Assembly (NCBI GenBank): GCA_012728915.1 | Contig: JAAYEC010000038.1 | Span: 1-36,592 of the forward strand | DNA from: Deltaproteobacteria bacterium | GTDB lineage: Bacteria > Desulfobacterota > Syntrophia > Syntrophales > UBA2192 | DNA length: 36,592 nt | Reading direction: 5' to 3' | In this document: piece by piece, positions 19,455 through 28,100 of the stretch | How positions within the stretch are numbered: position 1 is the stretch's first letter | Layout: every line of letters starts with the position of its first letter | Made by a program: the position numbers and the translations under genes | Notes under the pieces: model-generated | The model's database searches: none | What the model was told of the DNA's origin: nothing | The model's input: the letters and a program-made list of their open reading frames with translations, nothing else

Positions 19455-20171
19455 TTACGACCGGGAGCTCGAGGCGAGCCCGTCCAGGAAGTCGTCCATC
19501 CACCCGTTGATCAACCGGAAGAAATTGAGGTCCCCGAGCATATCCTCCGGCCCCTGAATGCAGGGTCCCTCGACGAGATCCTCCCGTCGGTTCTCGATGA
19601 GCTGCTCGACGCTCTCCCTCGTGAACTCGAGATGAAACTCGAGGGCAACGGCCCGGTCCCCAAAGGCAAACGCCTGGTTCTCGCAGGCCCTGCTCCGGGC
19701 GAGGTGGACCGCCCCGCGCGGGATCTCGAAGGTCTCGCCGTGCCAGTGAAACGCCGCGAATCGGTCCGGCAGGTGGCGGGCCAGGGGCGACTCCGAGGCC
19801 TGCGCCGTCTTTTCCACCGGGTGCCAGCCGATCTCCCGGCAGTGGTTCCCCATCACGCGGGCTCCCAGGACATAGGCCATCAGCCGGGCCCCGAGCCCGA
19901 TCCCGACGACGGTCTTCCCGCTGTGGAGTGCCTCGCCGATGAACCGCTTTTCCCGGGCGAGCCAGGGATGGCGGCTGTCTTCATCGACGTTCATGGGACC
20001 GCCGAGGATGATGAGCCAGTCGAACTGCTCGACCGGGGGCAGGAACTCGCCGGCGAAGAGCCGCGTGGCCGTCAGTCCGTGACCCCTCACCATGGCCCAC
20101 GGCTCGATGCAGCCCGTCCCCTCGTAGGGGACGTGCTGCAGGTAATGGATGCGAAGGGTGTGCCGCTGCAT
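19455..20171 (-). CDS. Class I glutamine amidotransferase-like protein lacking the nucleophile cysteine
   Basis: 238 residues with the fold of GMP-synthase-like amidotransferases: DWLIILGGPMNVDED, the would-be nucleophile elbow VVGIGLGARLMA, REIGWHPV, AFHWHGETFEIP, and the His-Glu pair in ALEFHLEFT (His180, Glu182). In active members the elbow reads GxCLGAQ; here the codon is GGG, giving Gly92, so glutamine hydrolysis by the usual mechanism should be impossible. The codon is not TGA, so selenocysteine cannot explain it. The ATG at 20171 is preferred over 20177 because GAGG then lies 7 nt upstream. nadD ends 24 bp before it, suggesting co-transcription. Function unknown: a regulatory or binding role, or a cysteine-independent reaction, are possibilities. 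Confidence 0.85.
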   Translation of the reverse strand: MQRHTLRIHYLQHVPYEGTGCIEPWAMVRGHGLTATRLFAGEFLPPVEQFDWLIILGGPMNVDEDSRHPWLAREKRFIGEALHSGKTVVGIGLGARLMAYVLGARVMGNHCREIGWHPVEKTAQASESPLARHLPDRFAAFHWHGETFEIPRGAVHLARSRACENQAFAFGDRAVALEFHLEFTRESVEQLIENRREDLVEGPCIQGPEDMLGDLNFFRLINGWMDDFLDGLASSSRS

Positions 20172-20195
20172 CGGCATCGCCTCAGTCCGGGGTTT

Positions 20196-20843
20196 TCATC
20201 CCCTGTACAGCCCGTGCGTCTCGATATACTCCCTGACCTCGTCCGGGACGAGGTAGCGGATGGAGCGGCCCGACCTCGCCCGCTCGCGGATGTCCGTCGC
20301 CCCGATGTCCAGCGCCGTGACCTGCGCAAACGAGATCAGGGTGCCCGCCGGGCCGCGATACCCGCGCGTCCTCCGATCATAGGCGTACCGCGCCGCGTAT
20401 GCCTCGGGGAGGGCCTTGCGCAGCGTGCCCCTGCCCCAGCCGGGCCGCGACATGACGACGAAGTGGCACAGGGTCAGGAGGCGCCGCCAGTCCTTCCAGC
20501 GCCGGATGTCGAGGAAGGCGTCCTGCCCCAGGATGAAGAAGATCTCCAGCTCCTCGCCGAAGGTCTCCCGGAAATACCCGATCGTGTCCACCGTGTACGA
20601 GCGGCCCTCGCGGCGGTTCTCGACATCGGAATAGGCAAAGGCGGGATTTCCCTCCACGGCCAGGCGCACCATGCGCTCGCGGTGCTCATAGGGGGTGATG
20701 CCGGGCCCGTGCTTCAGGGGCGGGGATGCCGACGGGATGAAGACGACCCTGTCAAGACCGCAGTGTTCCAGGATTTCCTGGGCACCGCGCAGGTGGGCCA
20801 GGTGAATCGGGTCGAAGGTACCGCCCATCAGTCCCCAGCGCAT
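20196..20843 (-). CDS. nadD: Nicotinate-nucleotide adenylyltransferase
   Basis: 215-residue enzyme that transfers AMP from ATP to nicotinate mononucleotide, giving deamido-NAD. It has the nucleotidyltransferase signature GLMGGTFDPIHLAHL at the N-terminus, FIPSASPPLKH, YTVDTI, FILGQDAFLDIRRWKDW, and the C-terminal IGATDIRERARSG followed by SIRYLVPDEVREYI. In most NadD the last motif is SSTxIR; GATDIR is a conservative change. The ATG at 20843 follows GGGAGG; extension to 20885 is not needed. It follows proA on the same strand, the common proA-nadD order in Gram-negative genomes, with a repeat element in the 178-bp gap. Confidence 0.95.
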   Translation of the reverse strand: MRWGLMGGTFDPIHLAHLRGAQEILEHCGLDRVVFIPSASPPLKHGPGITPYEHRERMVRLAVEGNPAFAYSDVENRREGRSYTVDTIGYFRETFGEELEIFFILGQDAFLDIRRWKDWRRLLTLCHFVVMSRPGWGRGTLRKALPEAYAARYAYDRRTRGYRGPAGTLISFAQVTALDIGATDIRERARSGRSIRYLVPDEVREYIETHGLYRG

Positions 20844-20907
20844 GATACCCTGCCTCCCGGAAAAATCGGCGGTTATGACCTGCAAGGTCTCCGGCTCAAT
20901 GAATACG

Positions 20908-21016
20908 AAGGCAAGAGGGTGTGAGGGTGAGAAGGTGAGATAAAGAGGTGGTCAGGATTTTTGCCCGGGGTTTTCAAACCTTCTTACCTTCTTACCCTCT
21001 CGCCCTCTCAACCTCT
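20908..21016. repeat. Palindromic heptad-periodic element A
   Basis: A purine arm (GAGGGTGTGAGGGTGAGAAG and on, 20908-20951) and a pyrimidine arm (CTTCTTACCTTCTTACCCTC and on, 20976-21016) are degenerate repeats of 7-9-nt units and complementary to each other, so the whole can fold back. No coding potential. A similar element with the same unit lies at 23608-23714. Confidence 0.65.
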
Positions 21017-21021
21017 GTCTT

Positions 21022-22281
21022 CTATGAGGTGCGCACCTGCCCGCCGCCGTAGATGATGAACTTCTGCGTCGTCAGCTCCTCGAGCCCCATGGGCCCGAAG
21101 GCGTGCAGCTTCGTCGTGCTGATCCCGATCTCGGCGCCCAGCCCCAGCTGGAAGCCGTCGCTGAACCGGGTCGAGGCGTTGACGAGGACCGTCGAGGAGT
21201 TCACCTCGCGCAGGAACCGCTGCGAGTTGTCGTAGTCGCGCGTGACGATCGACTCGGTGTGCAGGGAGCCGTACTGCTCGATGTGGCGGATCGCGTCGTC
21301 GATCCCGTCGACGACCTTCACCGCGAGGATCAGGTCCAGGTACTCCTCGCTCCAGTCTTTCTCCGTGGCCTCCTCGACCCCCGGCAGGACGGCCCGAGTC
21401 CGCTCGCAGCCGCGGAGCGCCACGCCCGCCTTCTCCAGGGCCTCCGCCACGGCCGGCAGAAAGACCCCCGCCACGCTCCGGTGGACGAGCAGGGTCTCCA
21501 TGGCGTTGCAGACACCCGGCCGCTGCACCTTCGCGTTCATGCAGATCCCGACGGCCATGTCGAGATCGGCGCTTGCGTCGACGAAGACGTGGCAGACCCC
21601 CTTGTAGTGCTTGATCACGGGAATCCGCGACTGGCTGACCACGGTGCGGATGAGATCCTCGCCTCCCCGGGGAATGATGAGGTCGATGTACTCCTCGAGC
21701 TGAAGCAGCAGGTTGACGGCCTCGCGGTCCACCACGGGGATGAGCTGGACGGCGTTTTCGGGGAGCCCCCTGACCCGGAGCACCCCGCGCAGGATGCCGC
21801 TCAGTGCCAGGTTGGAGTTGATGGACTCGGAGCCGCCGCGCAGGATGACCGCGTTGCCGGCCTTCAGGCACAGGGCCGCCGCGTCGACCGTCACGTTGGG
21901 ACGCGACTCGTAGATGATCCCGATCACCCCCAGCGGGATCCGCATCCTGCCCACGAGAAGCCCGTTGGGGCGGCGCCACATGGATGTGACCTTCCCCACG
22001 GGATCGGGCAGGGCGGCCACTTCCTCGAGTCCCCGGGCCATGGCCCGGATCGCCTTCTCGTCGAGGACGAGTCGGTCGATCATGGCCTTCGAGAGGCCCT
22101 TCCTCCGGGCGGCCTCCACGTCCTTCTCGTTCTCCTCGATGAGGGTGTCCGTGTGGTGAATGAGCTGCCCGGCCATCTCGACGAGGGCCTCGTCCTTGTC
22201 CGCGCTGGAAAGGCCCGCAACGGCCGATGCGGCATGCCGCGCATCTTTCGCGATCCGGAAAACCTGTTCCTTGATGTCCAT
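21022..22281 (-). CDS. proA: Gamma-glutamyl phosphate reductase
   Basis: 419-residue aldehyde-dehydrogenase-fold enzyme that reduces gamma-glutamyl phosphate to glutamate semialdehyde with NADPH, the second step of proline synthesis. Motifs: [62 protein letters not shown], the catalytic Cys258 in [16 protein letters not shown], and the C-terminal [20 protein letters not shown]. Length is typical. The ATG at 22281 follows AGGTG. proB is not adjacent upstream; the genes on that side are on the other strand, so proA probably starts its own transcript and includes nadD and the amidotransferase-like gene. Confidence 0.96.
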   Translation of the reverse strand: MDIKEQVFRIAKDARHAASAVAGLSSADKDEALVEMAGQLIHHTDTLIEENEKDVEAARRKGLSKAMIDRLVLDEKAIRAMARGLEEVAALPDPVGKVTSMWRRPNGLLVGRMRIPLGVIGIIYESRPNVTVDAAALCLKAGNAVILRGGSESINSNLALSGILRGVLRVRGLPENAVQLIPVVDREAVNLLLQLEEYIDLIIPRGGEDLIRTVVSQSRIPVIKHYKGVCHVFVDASADLDMAVGICMNAKVQRPGVCNAMETLLVHRSVAGVFLPAVAEALEKAGVALRGCERTRAVLPGVEEATEKDWSEEYLDLILAVKVVDGIDDAIRHIEQYGSLHTESIVTRDYDNSQRFLREVNSSTVLVNASTRFSDGFQLGLGAEIGISTTKLHAFGPMGLEELTTQKFIIYGGGQVRTS

Positions 22282-22299
22282 GAATCACCTGTACATGAT

Positions 22300-22392
22300 G
22301 GCGTAGGGCTAAGGGCTTAAGGCTAAAGGAAAATCAAGAAATATTCTCCATTTATATCATCGCCTTATGGCTTACGCCTTATACCTCATGCC
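22300..22392. repeat. Palindromic heptad-periodic element B
   Basis: Left arm GCGTAGGGCTAAGGGCTTAA and on to GGCTAAAGG (22300-22329), right arm CGCCTTATGGCTTACGCCTT and on (22361-22392). Units of about 7 nt (GGCTAAG-like) repeat in each arm, and the arms are roughly complementary, with an AT-rich centre. It occupies the divergent gap between proA and the patatin gene. Confidence 0.6.
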
Positions 22393-22431
22393 TGTTGTTA
22401 ATTCAAGAGGTCGGCGGACTGCAGCGGGGCG

Positions 22432-22460
22432 TTGAATTTCGGGGACAACTGGATTATGAT
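22432..22460 (+). promoter_or_regulatory. Promoter of the patatin-like gene
   Basis: TTGAAT (22432-22437) and TATGAT (22455-22460) with exactly 17 nt between, 35 bp before the predicted start codon. Same -35 hexamer and spacing as the nadA promoter. Confidence 0.6.
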
Positions 22461-22495
22461 GGCGCATTTTTCAGGGGCTGGAGCGCAGGAGGGCA

Positions 22496-23575
22496 ATGGA
22501 GAGGCTCTGTATCCGTGCGGGCAGGCGGGCCCTCGCGATGATCCGGGACGGGGGGTTCCGCTTCGATCGGGTCGCCGCCTGCGTCGGCCCCGCGGTGGGG
22601 CCCCGCTGGCTTGTCTCGAGCGGCTTCGACCTCGCCCTGCTGCGCAGCGGCGCCCTGGGCTCGAAGTCACGGCCCGTCCTGCTGGCGGGCTCGTCGGCGG
22701 GAGCGTGGCGCTTTGCCGCGTGGCTGCAGCCGGAACCCGAAAAGAGCTATCGCAGGCTCCTGGATGCCTACATCGGAATCCCCTGCGACCGCAGGAGCAC
22801 CCCTGCAAGCCTCAAGTCGGCCCTGCAGGAGGTCGTCAACGCGTACCTGGAGGATGACGCCGTCCCCTTCGCCCTGGCCCATGACCACTACCGGCTCGCG
22901 GTCACGACGGCCCGGGCGAAACACCTCGTGGCCGCCGAGACCCCCTGGGTCCAGAAGGTGGGACTTGCGTTGTGCTACCTGGGCAACCGGATCGGCCGCC
23001 GGCACCTCTTTCGCTTCTTCGAACGGGTGGTCTTCTACAGCGGCCCCCGGCCCCCGCCGTTCTGCTTTCGCCCCGGCTTCAGGGGAACGGCCGTGGCGTT
23101 CAATCCCGTCAACTTCAAGCACGCCGTGCTGGCCTCGGGTGCCATTCCGCTCGTGATCGAGGGGGTGTCGGACATCCACGGGGCGCCGCGCGGCGTCTAT
23201 CGTGACGGGGGCATCATCGACTACCATCTCGACCACGACTATACCGTGAAGCCCGACGACGTGGCCCTGCTGTTCCATCACGATGACCGGATCATCCCGG
23301 GATGGCTCGACAAGAAGCTCAGGGGGCGCAGGCCGCGGGCCGGGGTCCTCGACCCCCTGCTCGTCGTCTACCCGTCACCGCAGCTGGTGGAAACGTTTCC
23401 CGGGGGGAAGATCCCCGACCGGGACGACTTCGTGAACATGATGGACGATCCTGCAGGGCGCATCCTGTACTGGCGCAAGGTCGTCGAGATCTGCGGCCCG
23501 CTCGGGGAGGAGTTCGTGGAGCTCGTGCAGAGCGGGAAGATCAGCTCGCTGGCCGAGCCACTGCGTCCTGACTAG
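22496..23575 (+). CDS. Patatin-like phospholipase
   Basis: 359-residue predicted lipid acyl hydrolase with a Ser-Asp dyad. The nucleophile elbow is GSSAG (residues 65-69, Ser67) and the second motif is the DGG in VYRDGGIIDYH (Asp237), both as in patatins. The usual N-terminal oxyanion motif (GGGxxG) is not obvious; VGPAVGPRW (residues 30-38) may stand in its place. The middle section is long and unlike common patatins, with VVFYSGPRPPPFCF and FNPVNFKHAVLASGAIPLV, the latter a typical patatin stretch. No signal peptide is apparent, so it is probably cytoplasmic. The ATG at 22496 follows AGGAGGG. It is transcribed alone from its own promoter; the next gene is separated by a hairpin and a repeat element. 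Confidence 0.8.
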   Translation: MERLCIRAGRRALAMIRDGGFRFDRVAACVGPAVGPRWLVSSGFDLALLRSGALGSKSRPVLLAGSSAGAWRFAAWLQPEPEKSYRRLLDAYIGIPCDRRSTPASLKSALQEVVNAYLEDDAVPFALAHDHYRLAVTTARAKHLVAAETPWVQKVGLALCYLGNRIGRRHLFRFFERVVFYSGPRPPPFCFRPGFRGTAVAFNPVNFKHAVLASGAIPLVIEGVSDIHGAPRGVYRDGGIIDYHLDHDYTVKPDDVALLFHHDDRIIPGWLDKKLRGRRPRAGVLDPLLVVYPSPQLVETFPGGKIPDRDDFVNMMDDPAGRILYWRKVVEICGPLGEEFVELVQSGKISSLAEPLRPD

Positions 23576-23585
23576 GCGGTCGTCG

Positions 23586-23607
23586 GCCGGGAGCGCATCC
23601 TCCCGGC
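23586..23607 (+). terminator. Hairpin after the patatin-like gene
   Basis: GCCGGGAG (23586-23593) pairs perfectly with CTCCCGGC (23600-23607), 6-nt loop, 10 bp after the stop codon. No T run follows, so it may be Rho-assisted or a 3'-end stabiliser. Confidence 0.4.
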
Positions 23608-23714
23608 AGAGAAGGTAAGAAGGCGAGAGGGTAAGAACGCTGGATTAGTCGCCGGCCAAATTCATGCTCGTTGCTTCTCCCACCTTCTCACCTTCAGACC
23701 CTCTCACCCTCTGA
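23608..23714. repeat. Palindromic heptad-periodic element C
   Basis: Purine arm AGAGAAGGTAAGAAGGCGAG and on (23608-23637) and pyrimidine arm CTTCTCCCACCTTCTCACCT and on (23674-23714), closely related to element A at 20908-21016 and of almost the same length. It fills most of the gap before the radical SAM gene. The short ORF reading through it is not considered coding. Confidence 0.65.
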
Positions 23715-23760
23715 CAGGAAAGGCGCCTTGCGCCCCCGAAAGGTTGGACAAACGGCAGCC

Positions 23761-24732
23761 ATGAGAGCCTCGATGGAAACCCTGAGGGCTCGAATCCCCC
23801 TGCTGCGGGAGAGGATGCGCGAGTGCACCCTGTGCCCGCGCGAGTGCCGGGTCGACCGGCTCGGGGGGCGGACGGGGTTCTGCGGTCTCGGAGCCGGGGC
23901 CGTCCTGGCAAGGGCCCTGCCCCACTTCGGCGAGGAGCCGCCCATCTCGGGGACGGCGGGGGCGGGCGCCCTGTTCCTCGCCTCCTGCAACCTCCGGTGC
24001 CCCTTCTGCCAGAACTACCGGATCAGCCGCGAGAGGATGGGCGAGACCGTGGACCGCGAGGCGCTCGCGGGCCGCATGCTGGAGCTCGCGCTGAGGGGCT
24101 GCCACAACATCGAGCTCGTGACGCCCACGCCGCAGCTGCCCGCCGTCCTGGAATCCTTCCTCGCGGCCTGCGAGTGGGGGTTGAACCTTCCGCTCGTGTA
24201 CAACTGCGGCGGGTACGAGAAGGCGGACGTCATCGGCCTGCTCGACGGCATCGTCGACGTCTGGCTTCCCGACTTCAAATACGGGAGCGAGGGGGACGCT
24301 GTCGCCTGCGCCGCCCCGGCCGACTACCCGCAGCGGGCCCTGGAGGCGATCGGGGAGATGATCCGGCAGACGGGGGAAAGGCTCCGGACCGCGGGGGGCA
24401 TCGCCCGGCGGGGCGTGATCATCCGGCACCTCGTCCTGCCCGGACGCGTCCGAAACAGCCTGGAGACCGTCCGTCTCATCGCGGAGCGGCTCTCCCGGAA
24501 GGTCCCGCTGAGCCTCATGTCGCAGTATACGCCGGTTCCGGCCGTGGCGGGAGATCCGCTCCTGGGACGGCGCGTGACCCGGGAGGAGTACGAGGCCGTT
24601 GTCGACGGCGCCCTCGAGCTTGGGTTCGAAAACCTCTTCATCCAGGAGGTGGACGAACGGAACCTCGCGCCGGACTTCGACCGGGAGGAGCCGTTCCGGT
24701 GGGATCCGGGCCCCGGATCCGGCAGGGGATGA
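23761..24732 (+). CDS. Radical SAM protein, PflX/COG1313 type
   Basis: 323 residues. The radical SAM motif CNLRCPFC (Cys76, Cys80, Cys83) binds the 4Fe-4S cluster that cleaves S-adenosylmethionine. Ahead of it is a second cysteine group, CTLCPRECRVD with GFCG (Cys22, Cys25, Cys29, Cys41), which is typical of the PflX-like branch and may hold another cluster. Later marks are VTPTPQLPAVLESF, PLVYNCGGYE, VDVWLPDFKYG and MSQYTPVP. The family resembles pyruvate formate-lyase activating enzymes but its substrate is unknown. The ATG at 23761 is chosen; its ribosome site is weak (GAAAGG about 20 nt away), and the ATG at 23773 is an alternative. The patatin gene upstream is on the same strand but separated by a hairpin and repeat. 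Confidence 0.85.
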   Translation: MRASMETLRARIPLLRERMRECTLCPRECRVDRLGGRTGFCGLGAGAVLARALPHFGEEPPISGTAGAGALFLASCNLRCPFCQNYRISRERMGETVDREALAGRMLELALRGCHNIELVTPTPQLPAVLESFLAACEWGLNLPLVYNCGGYEKADVIGLLDGIVDVWLPDFKYGSEGDAVACAAPADYPQRALEAIGEMIRQTGERLRTAGGIARRGVIIRHLVLPGRVRNSLETVRLIAERLSRKVPLSLMSQYTPVPAVAGDPLLGRRVTREEYEAVVDGALELGFENLFIQEVDERNLAPDFDREEPFRWDPGPGSGRG

Positions 24733-24808
24733 AGCGGTGAAGCCTGAACCCCCGGCAAGGCGTTCCCGTGACGGGACGCAGGTCCCGACGCCGTTCCGTC
24801 CCGCCCTC

Positions 24809-24837
24809 TTGACTCCGCGGTCCCCCCGTACTAGAGT
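24809..24837 (+). promoter_or_regulatory. Promoter of the DUF2905 gene
   Basis: TTGACT (24809-24814) and TAGAGT (24832-24837) with 17-nt spacing, 27 bp before the start of the small membrane protein gene. Confidence 0.5.
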
Positions 24838-24864
24838 TTGCCCGGGCACAAGGGGGACCCGCAC

Positions 24865-25089
24865 ATGGGGGGCTTCTTCGACTTCGGCAAAACCCTGATC
24901 GTCATCGGCCTCGTCATCGCGATCGTGGGCGTGCTGATCGCCATGGGCGGCAAGATTCCCTGGATCGGCCGCCTGCCGGGCGACTTCACCGTCAAGGGCG
25001 AACGGTTCACCGTCTACTTCCCCCTGGCTACGAGCATCCTGATCAGCGTCGTCCTGTCGCTGCTGTTCTGGTTCATCGGAAAAAGATAG
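24865..25089 (+). CDS. Small membrane protein, DUF2905 family
   Basis: 74 residues, two membrane helices (about 7-27 and 50-70) around the conserved centre GGKIPWIGRLPGDF and a short basic end (FIGKR). This matches the DUF2905 family of tiny inner-membrane proteins of unknown function, usually 65-75 residues long. The ATG at 24865 follows AAGGGGG; an in-frame ATG at 24838 would add nine unlikely residues and overlap the promoter. It faces the phosphorylase fusion gene tail to tail with 25 bp between; no clear terminator is seen there. Confidence 0.85.
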   Translation: MGGFFDFGKTLIVIGLVIAIVGVLIAMGGKIPWIGRLPGDFTVKGERFTVYFPLATSILISVVLSLLFWFIGKR

Positions 25090-25114
25090 GGTTCGGGGTC
25101 AGCGGAATCCCTCC

Positions 25115-28100
25115 TCACCCCCATAAAACCAGTCCCGTCTCCTGCCTGCCGGCGAGGTTGCGGTTCCAGGGCAGCACGCGCACGCCGTAGAGGTGGGGGC
25201 CGTTCTCCTTCACGATGTAGACGCCCGTGAAGGTGAGGATCCCCGCGGCGTCCTTGTCCCTCAGCGTCAGCGGCACGCAGTCCGGCTCGCCGATGAATTC
25301 CTGGCCGTTTCTGCGTCCGATGACCAGCTCGGCAAGCAGCTCCTCGGGCTCCAGTTTCCCCGGGTCGACCCGCACGCTCACGATGAAGGGGTTGCCCACG
25401 AACACACTGTCGCCCGTGATCCCCTCTACGCTCACCTCGAGCAGGCGGGTGGCGGAGAAGCGCATCGGCACCTTCCGTTTCCAGTCGGCCACGTCCTTCG
25501 CCAGTCCGAACCCGTTCTTCGCGAGCTCCATCTCCCGCTCGGCCGCGGGAATGTACATCTTTGCGTAGTACTCCAGGAGCATCCGCTCCGTGTTGAACCG
25601 GGGGACCAGCGTCTCCATGGAGCGCTTGGCCATCCGGACCCACTTCTGGGGGATGCCCGAGGGGTCGCGGTCGTAGAAGAGCGGGATCGTCGATTCCTCC
25701 AGCAGGGTGAAGAGCGCATTGGCGTCGGCCTCGTCGGAGACGGGGACCTCTTCCGCGAGATCCCGCACCGCGGGCCCGATCACCCAGCCGTTGGTGCCGT
25801 CGTATCCCTCGGCCCACCAGCCGTCGGAAACGCTGAGGTTGACCGCGCCGTTGATGGCCACCTTCATGCCGCTCGTGCCGCTTGCCTCCATGGGCCTCCG
25901 GGGATTGTTCAGCCACACGTCGACACCCTGGACGAGGTACCGCGCCGACGCGATGCCGTAGTCCTCGATGAAGAAGACCTTCCCCCGGAAGCGCTCGCCG
26001 CGCGTCATCTCGACGACCTTCCGCACGAGGTCCTTCCCCATCTGGTCGTTGGGGTGTGCCTTGCCGGCGAAGACGATGTGGACGGGCCGCGTCTCGCCGG
26101 ACAGGATCCGCTCGAGCCGCTCGAGGTCGGAGAAGAGCAGGTCGGCCCTCTTGTAGGGAGCAAAGCGGCGCGCGAACCCGATCCAGAGCGCCGCGGGGTT
26201 CATCCGTCCCAGCACCTCCTCGCGCCAGGTCTTCGAGTACCCGTAGGCCACCCACTGTCGGGAGACGTGCTCGCGCAGGTGGTTGATCAGGTTCTGCTTC
26301 AGCTCGATGCGCACCCGCCAGAACACGGAATCGGGGATGTTGTGGACCCGCTTCCAGCGCTTGGGGTCGCTCATGCTGCGCTGCCAGTCGAGGCCCAGGT
26401 AGGTGTCCAGGATCTCCTTCATCCTCGGCGCCACCCAGGACATCATGTGGACGCCGTTGGTGACGTACTGGATCGGGATGTCGGAGTCGTGAAATCCCTT
26501 CCAGACGTCCCGCCACATGCGCCGCGCCACCGCGCCGTGGATCCGGCTGACGGCATTGCTGCGGTGGGAAAACTTCAGGGCGAGGTTCGTCATGAAGAAG
26601 GGCCGGTCCTCACCGATCTCCTTGCGGCCGAGGTTGGAGAACTGCGACCAGCTGATGCCCACGCGCTTGACGTACCCCGAGAAGTAGTACTCCATGAGGT
26701 CCTTGCTGAAGCGCTCGTTGCCCGCCTCGACGGGGGTGTGGGTCGTGAAGACGGTGCTGCCCCGGACGACCTCCTCGGCCTCGTCGAAGGAGAGCCCCTC
26801 CTCGGCCATGAGCTTGCTGACCCGCTCGAGCAGCAGGAAGGCCGAGTGCCCCTCGTTGATGTGCCAGACGCGGGCCTTGATGCCGAGCTTTTCCAGCAGC
26901 CTCACGCCCCCCATGCCGAGCAGGATCTCCTGCTCGATGCGGGTGCGCTGGTCGGCCGTGTAGAGACGATCCGTGATCTTGCGGTCCTGCGCGGTGTTGC
27001 GGGGCACGTCGGTGTCGAGCAGGTACAGCGAGATGCGCCCCACCTTCACCTCCCAGATGCAGGCGTAGAGCGTGCGTCCGGGCAGCTCGATCGCGATCTG
27101 CACCTCGCTGCCGCGGTCGTCCTGGACGATCTGGATGGGCATGTTGGAGAAGTCGCTCTCCACGTACTCGGCCTGCTGGATGCCGTCCTTGTCGATCGTC
27201 TGGTTGAAGTAGCCGCACTTGTACAGGAGCCCCACGCCCACCATGGGGATGTTGAGATCGCTTGCCGTCTTGAGCGTGTCGCCCGAGAGGACACCGAGCC
27301 CCCCCGAATAGATGGGAAGGCTCTCGTGGATGCCGTACTCCGTGGAGAAGTAGGCCACCGGCGCCGACCACTTGATGCTCTTCAGGCCCGCCGCCGCCCG
27401 GGAAAGGACCCGCTCCTCCATGTAGGCGTCGAAGCGCTGCAGGACGCGGGCATAGAGACCCGTGTAGCTCTCGTTCTCGGCCGCCTCGGAGAGCCGCTCG
27501 GGGCTGACCGTCTCGAGCATGCGCACGGCGTTGTTGCCCATCCTCTCCCAGAGCTCGGGGTCGAGCAGCGAGAAGAGTTCCAGCGCCTCGGGGTTCCAGG
27601 ACCACCAGAGGTTGTAGGCCAGCTCCCGCAGGCGCACGATCCTCGGAGGCAGGTTGACGACCGCTGTGAAGGTGCGAAAGTGCGGCTGGTTCGAGCCCGA
27701 GCTGGAAAAGACGTGCTTCATCTCCTCGCGCGATTCGCCGTCCCGCGCGGCGCGGGCCCGGGCGCCGGCCAGCGCCCTCTCGAAGGCGCGCTGGTACTCG
27801 GGGAAGAAGCTTTCCCAGCCGGCCTTGACGGCGATCCGCCGGGCCTCGAGCCGCTCCTTCAGGACCTCCTCGTCGGTCAGGCCGATGAATTCGCCGAGGA
27901 TGCCGTAGAGACCCTCGACGATCGACGCCGTGTCGAGGCCCCGCCGCTTCAGGACCCGGATGGCCCGGTTCTCGCCCGCCGTGGCGAGCACCCAGGAGCC
28001 GAAACCCGCCTGGTCCACGGTGACGGCGGGCACCGCATAGGCGGCGCACTCGTGGGGGGAGTAGCCCCAGGGCTCGTAGTAGGACGGGAACACCCCCAGG

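Noticed and set aside
19893-19900. Selenocysteine at the missing nucleophile of the amidotransferase-like protein
   Set aside because: The codon at the position is GGG, not TGA.
20908-23714. CRISPR array
   Set aside because: The periodic elements have 7-9-nt degenerate units and fold-back arms, not repeats of 25-40 nt with unique spacers, and no cas genes are present.
27719-27721. Separate phosphorylase gene starting at Met549 of the fusion
   Set aside because: GAGGAG abuts the ATG with no spacing, the frame is continuous with the GT3 part, and there is no stop between them.
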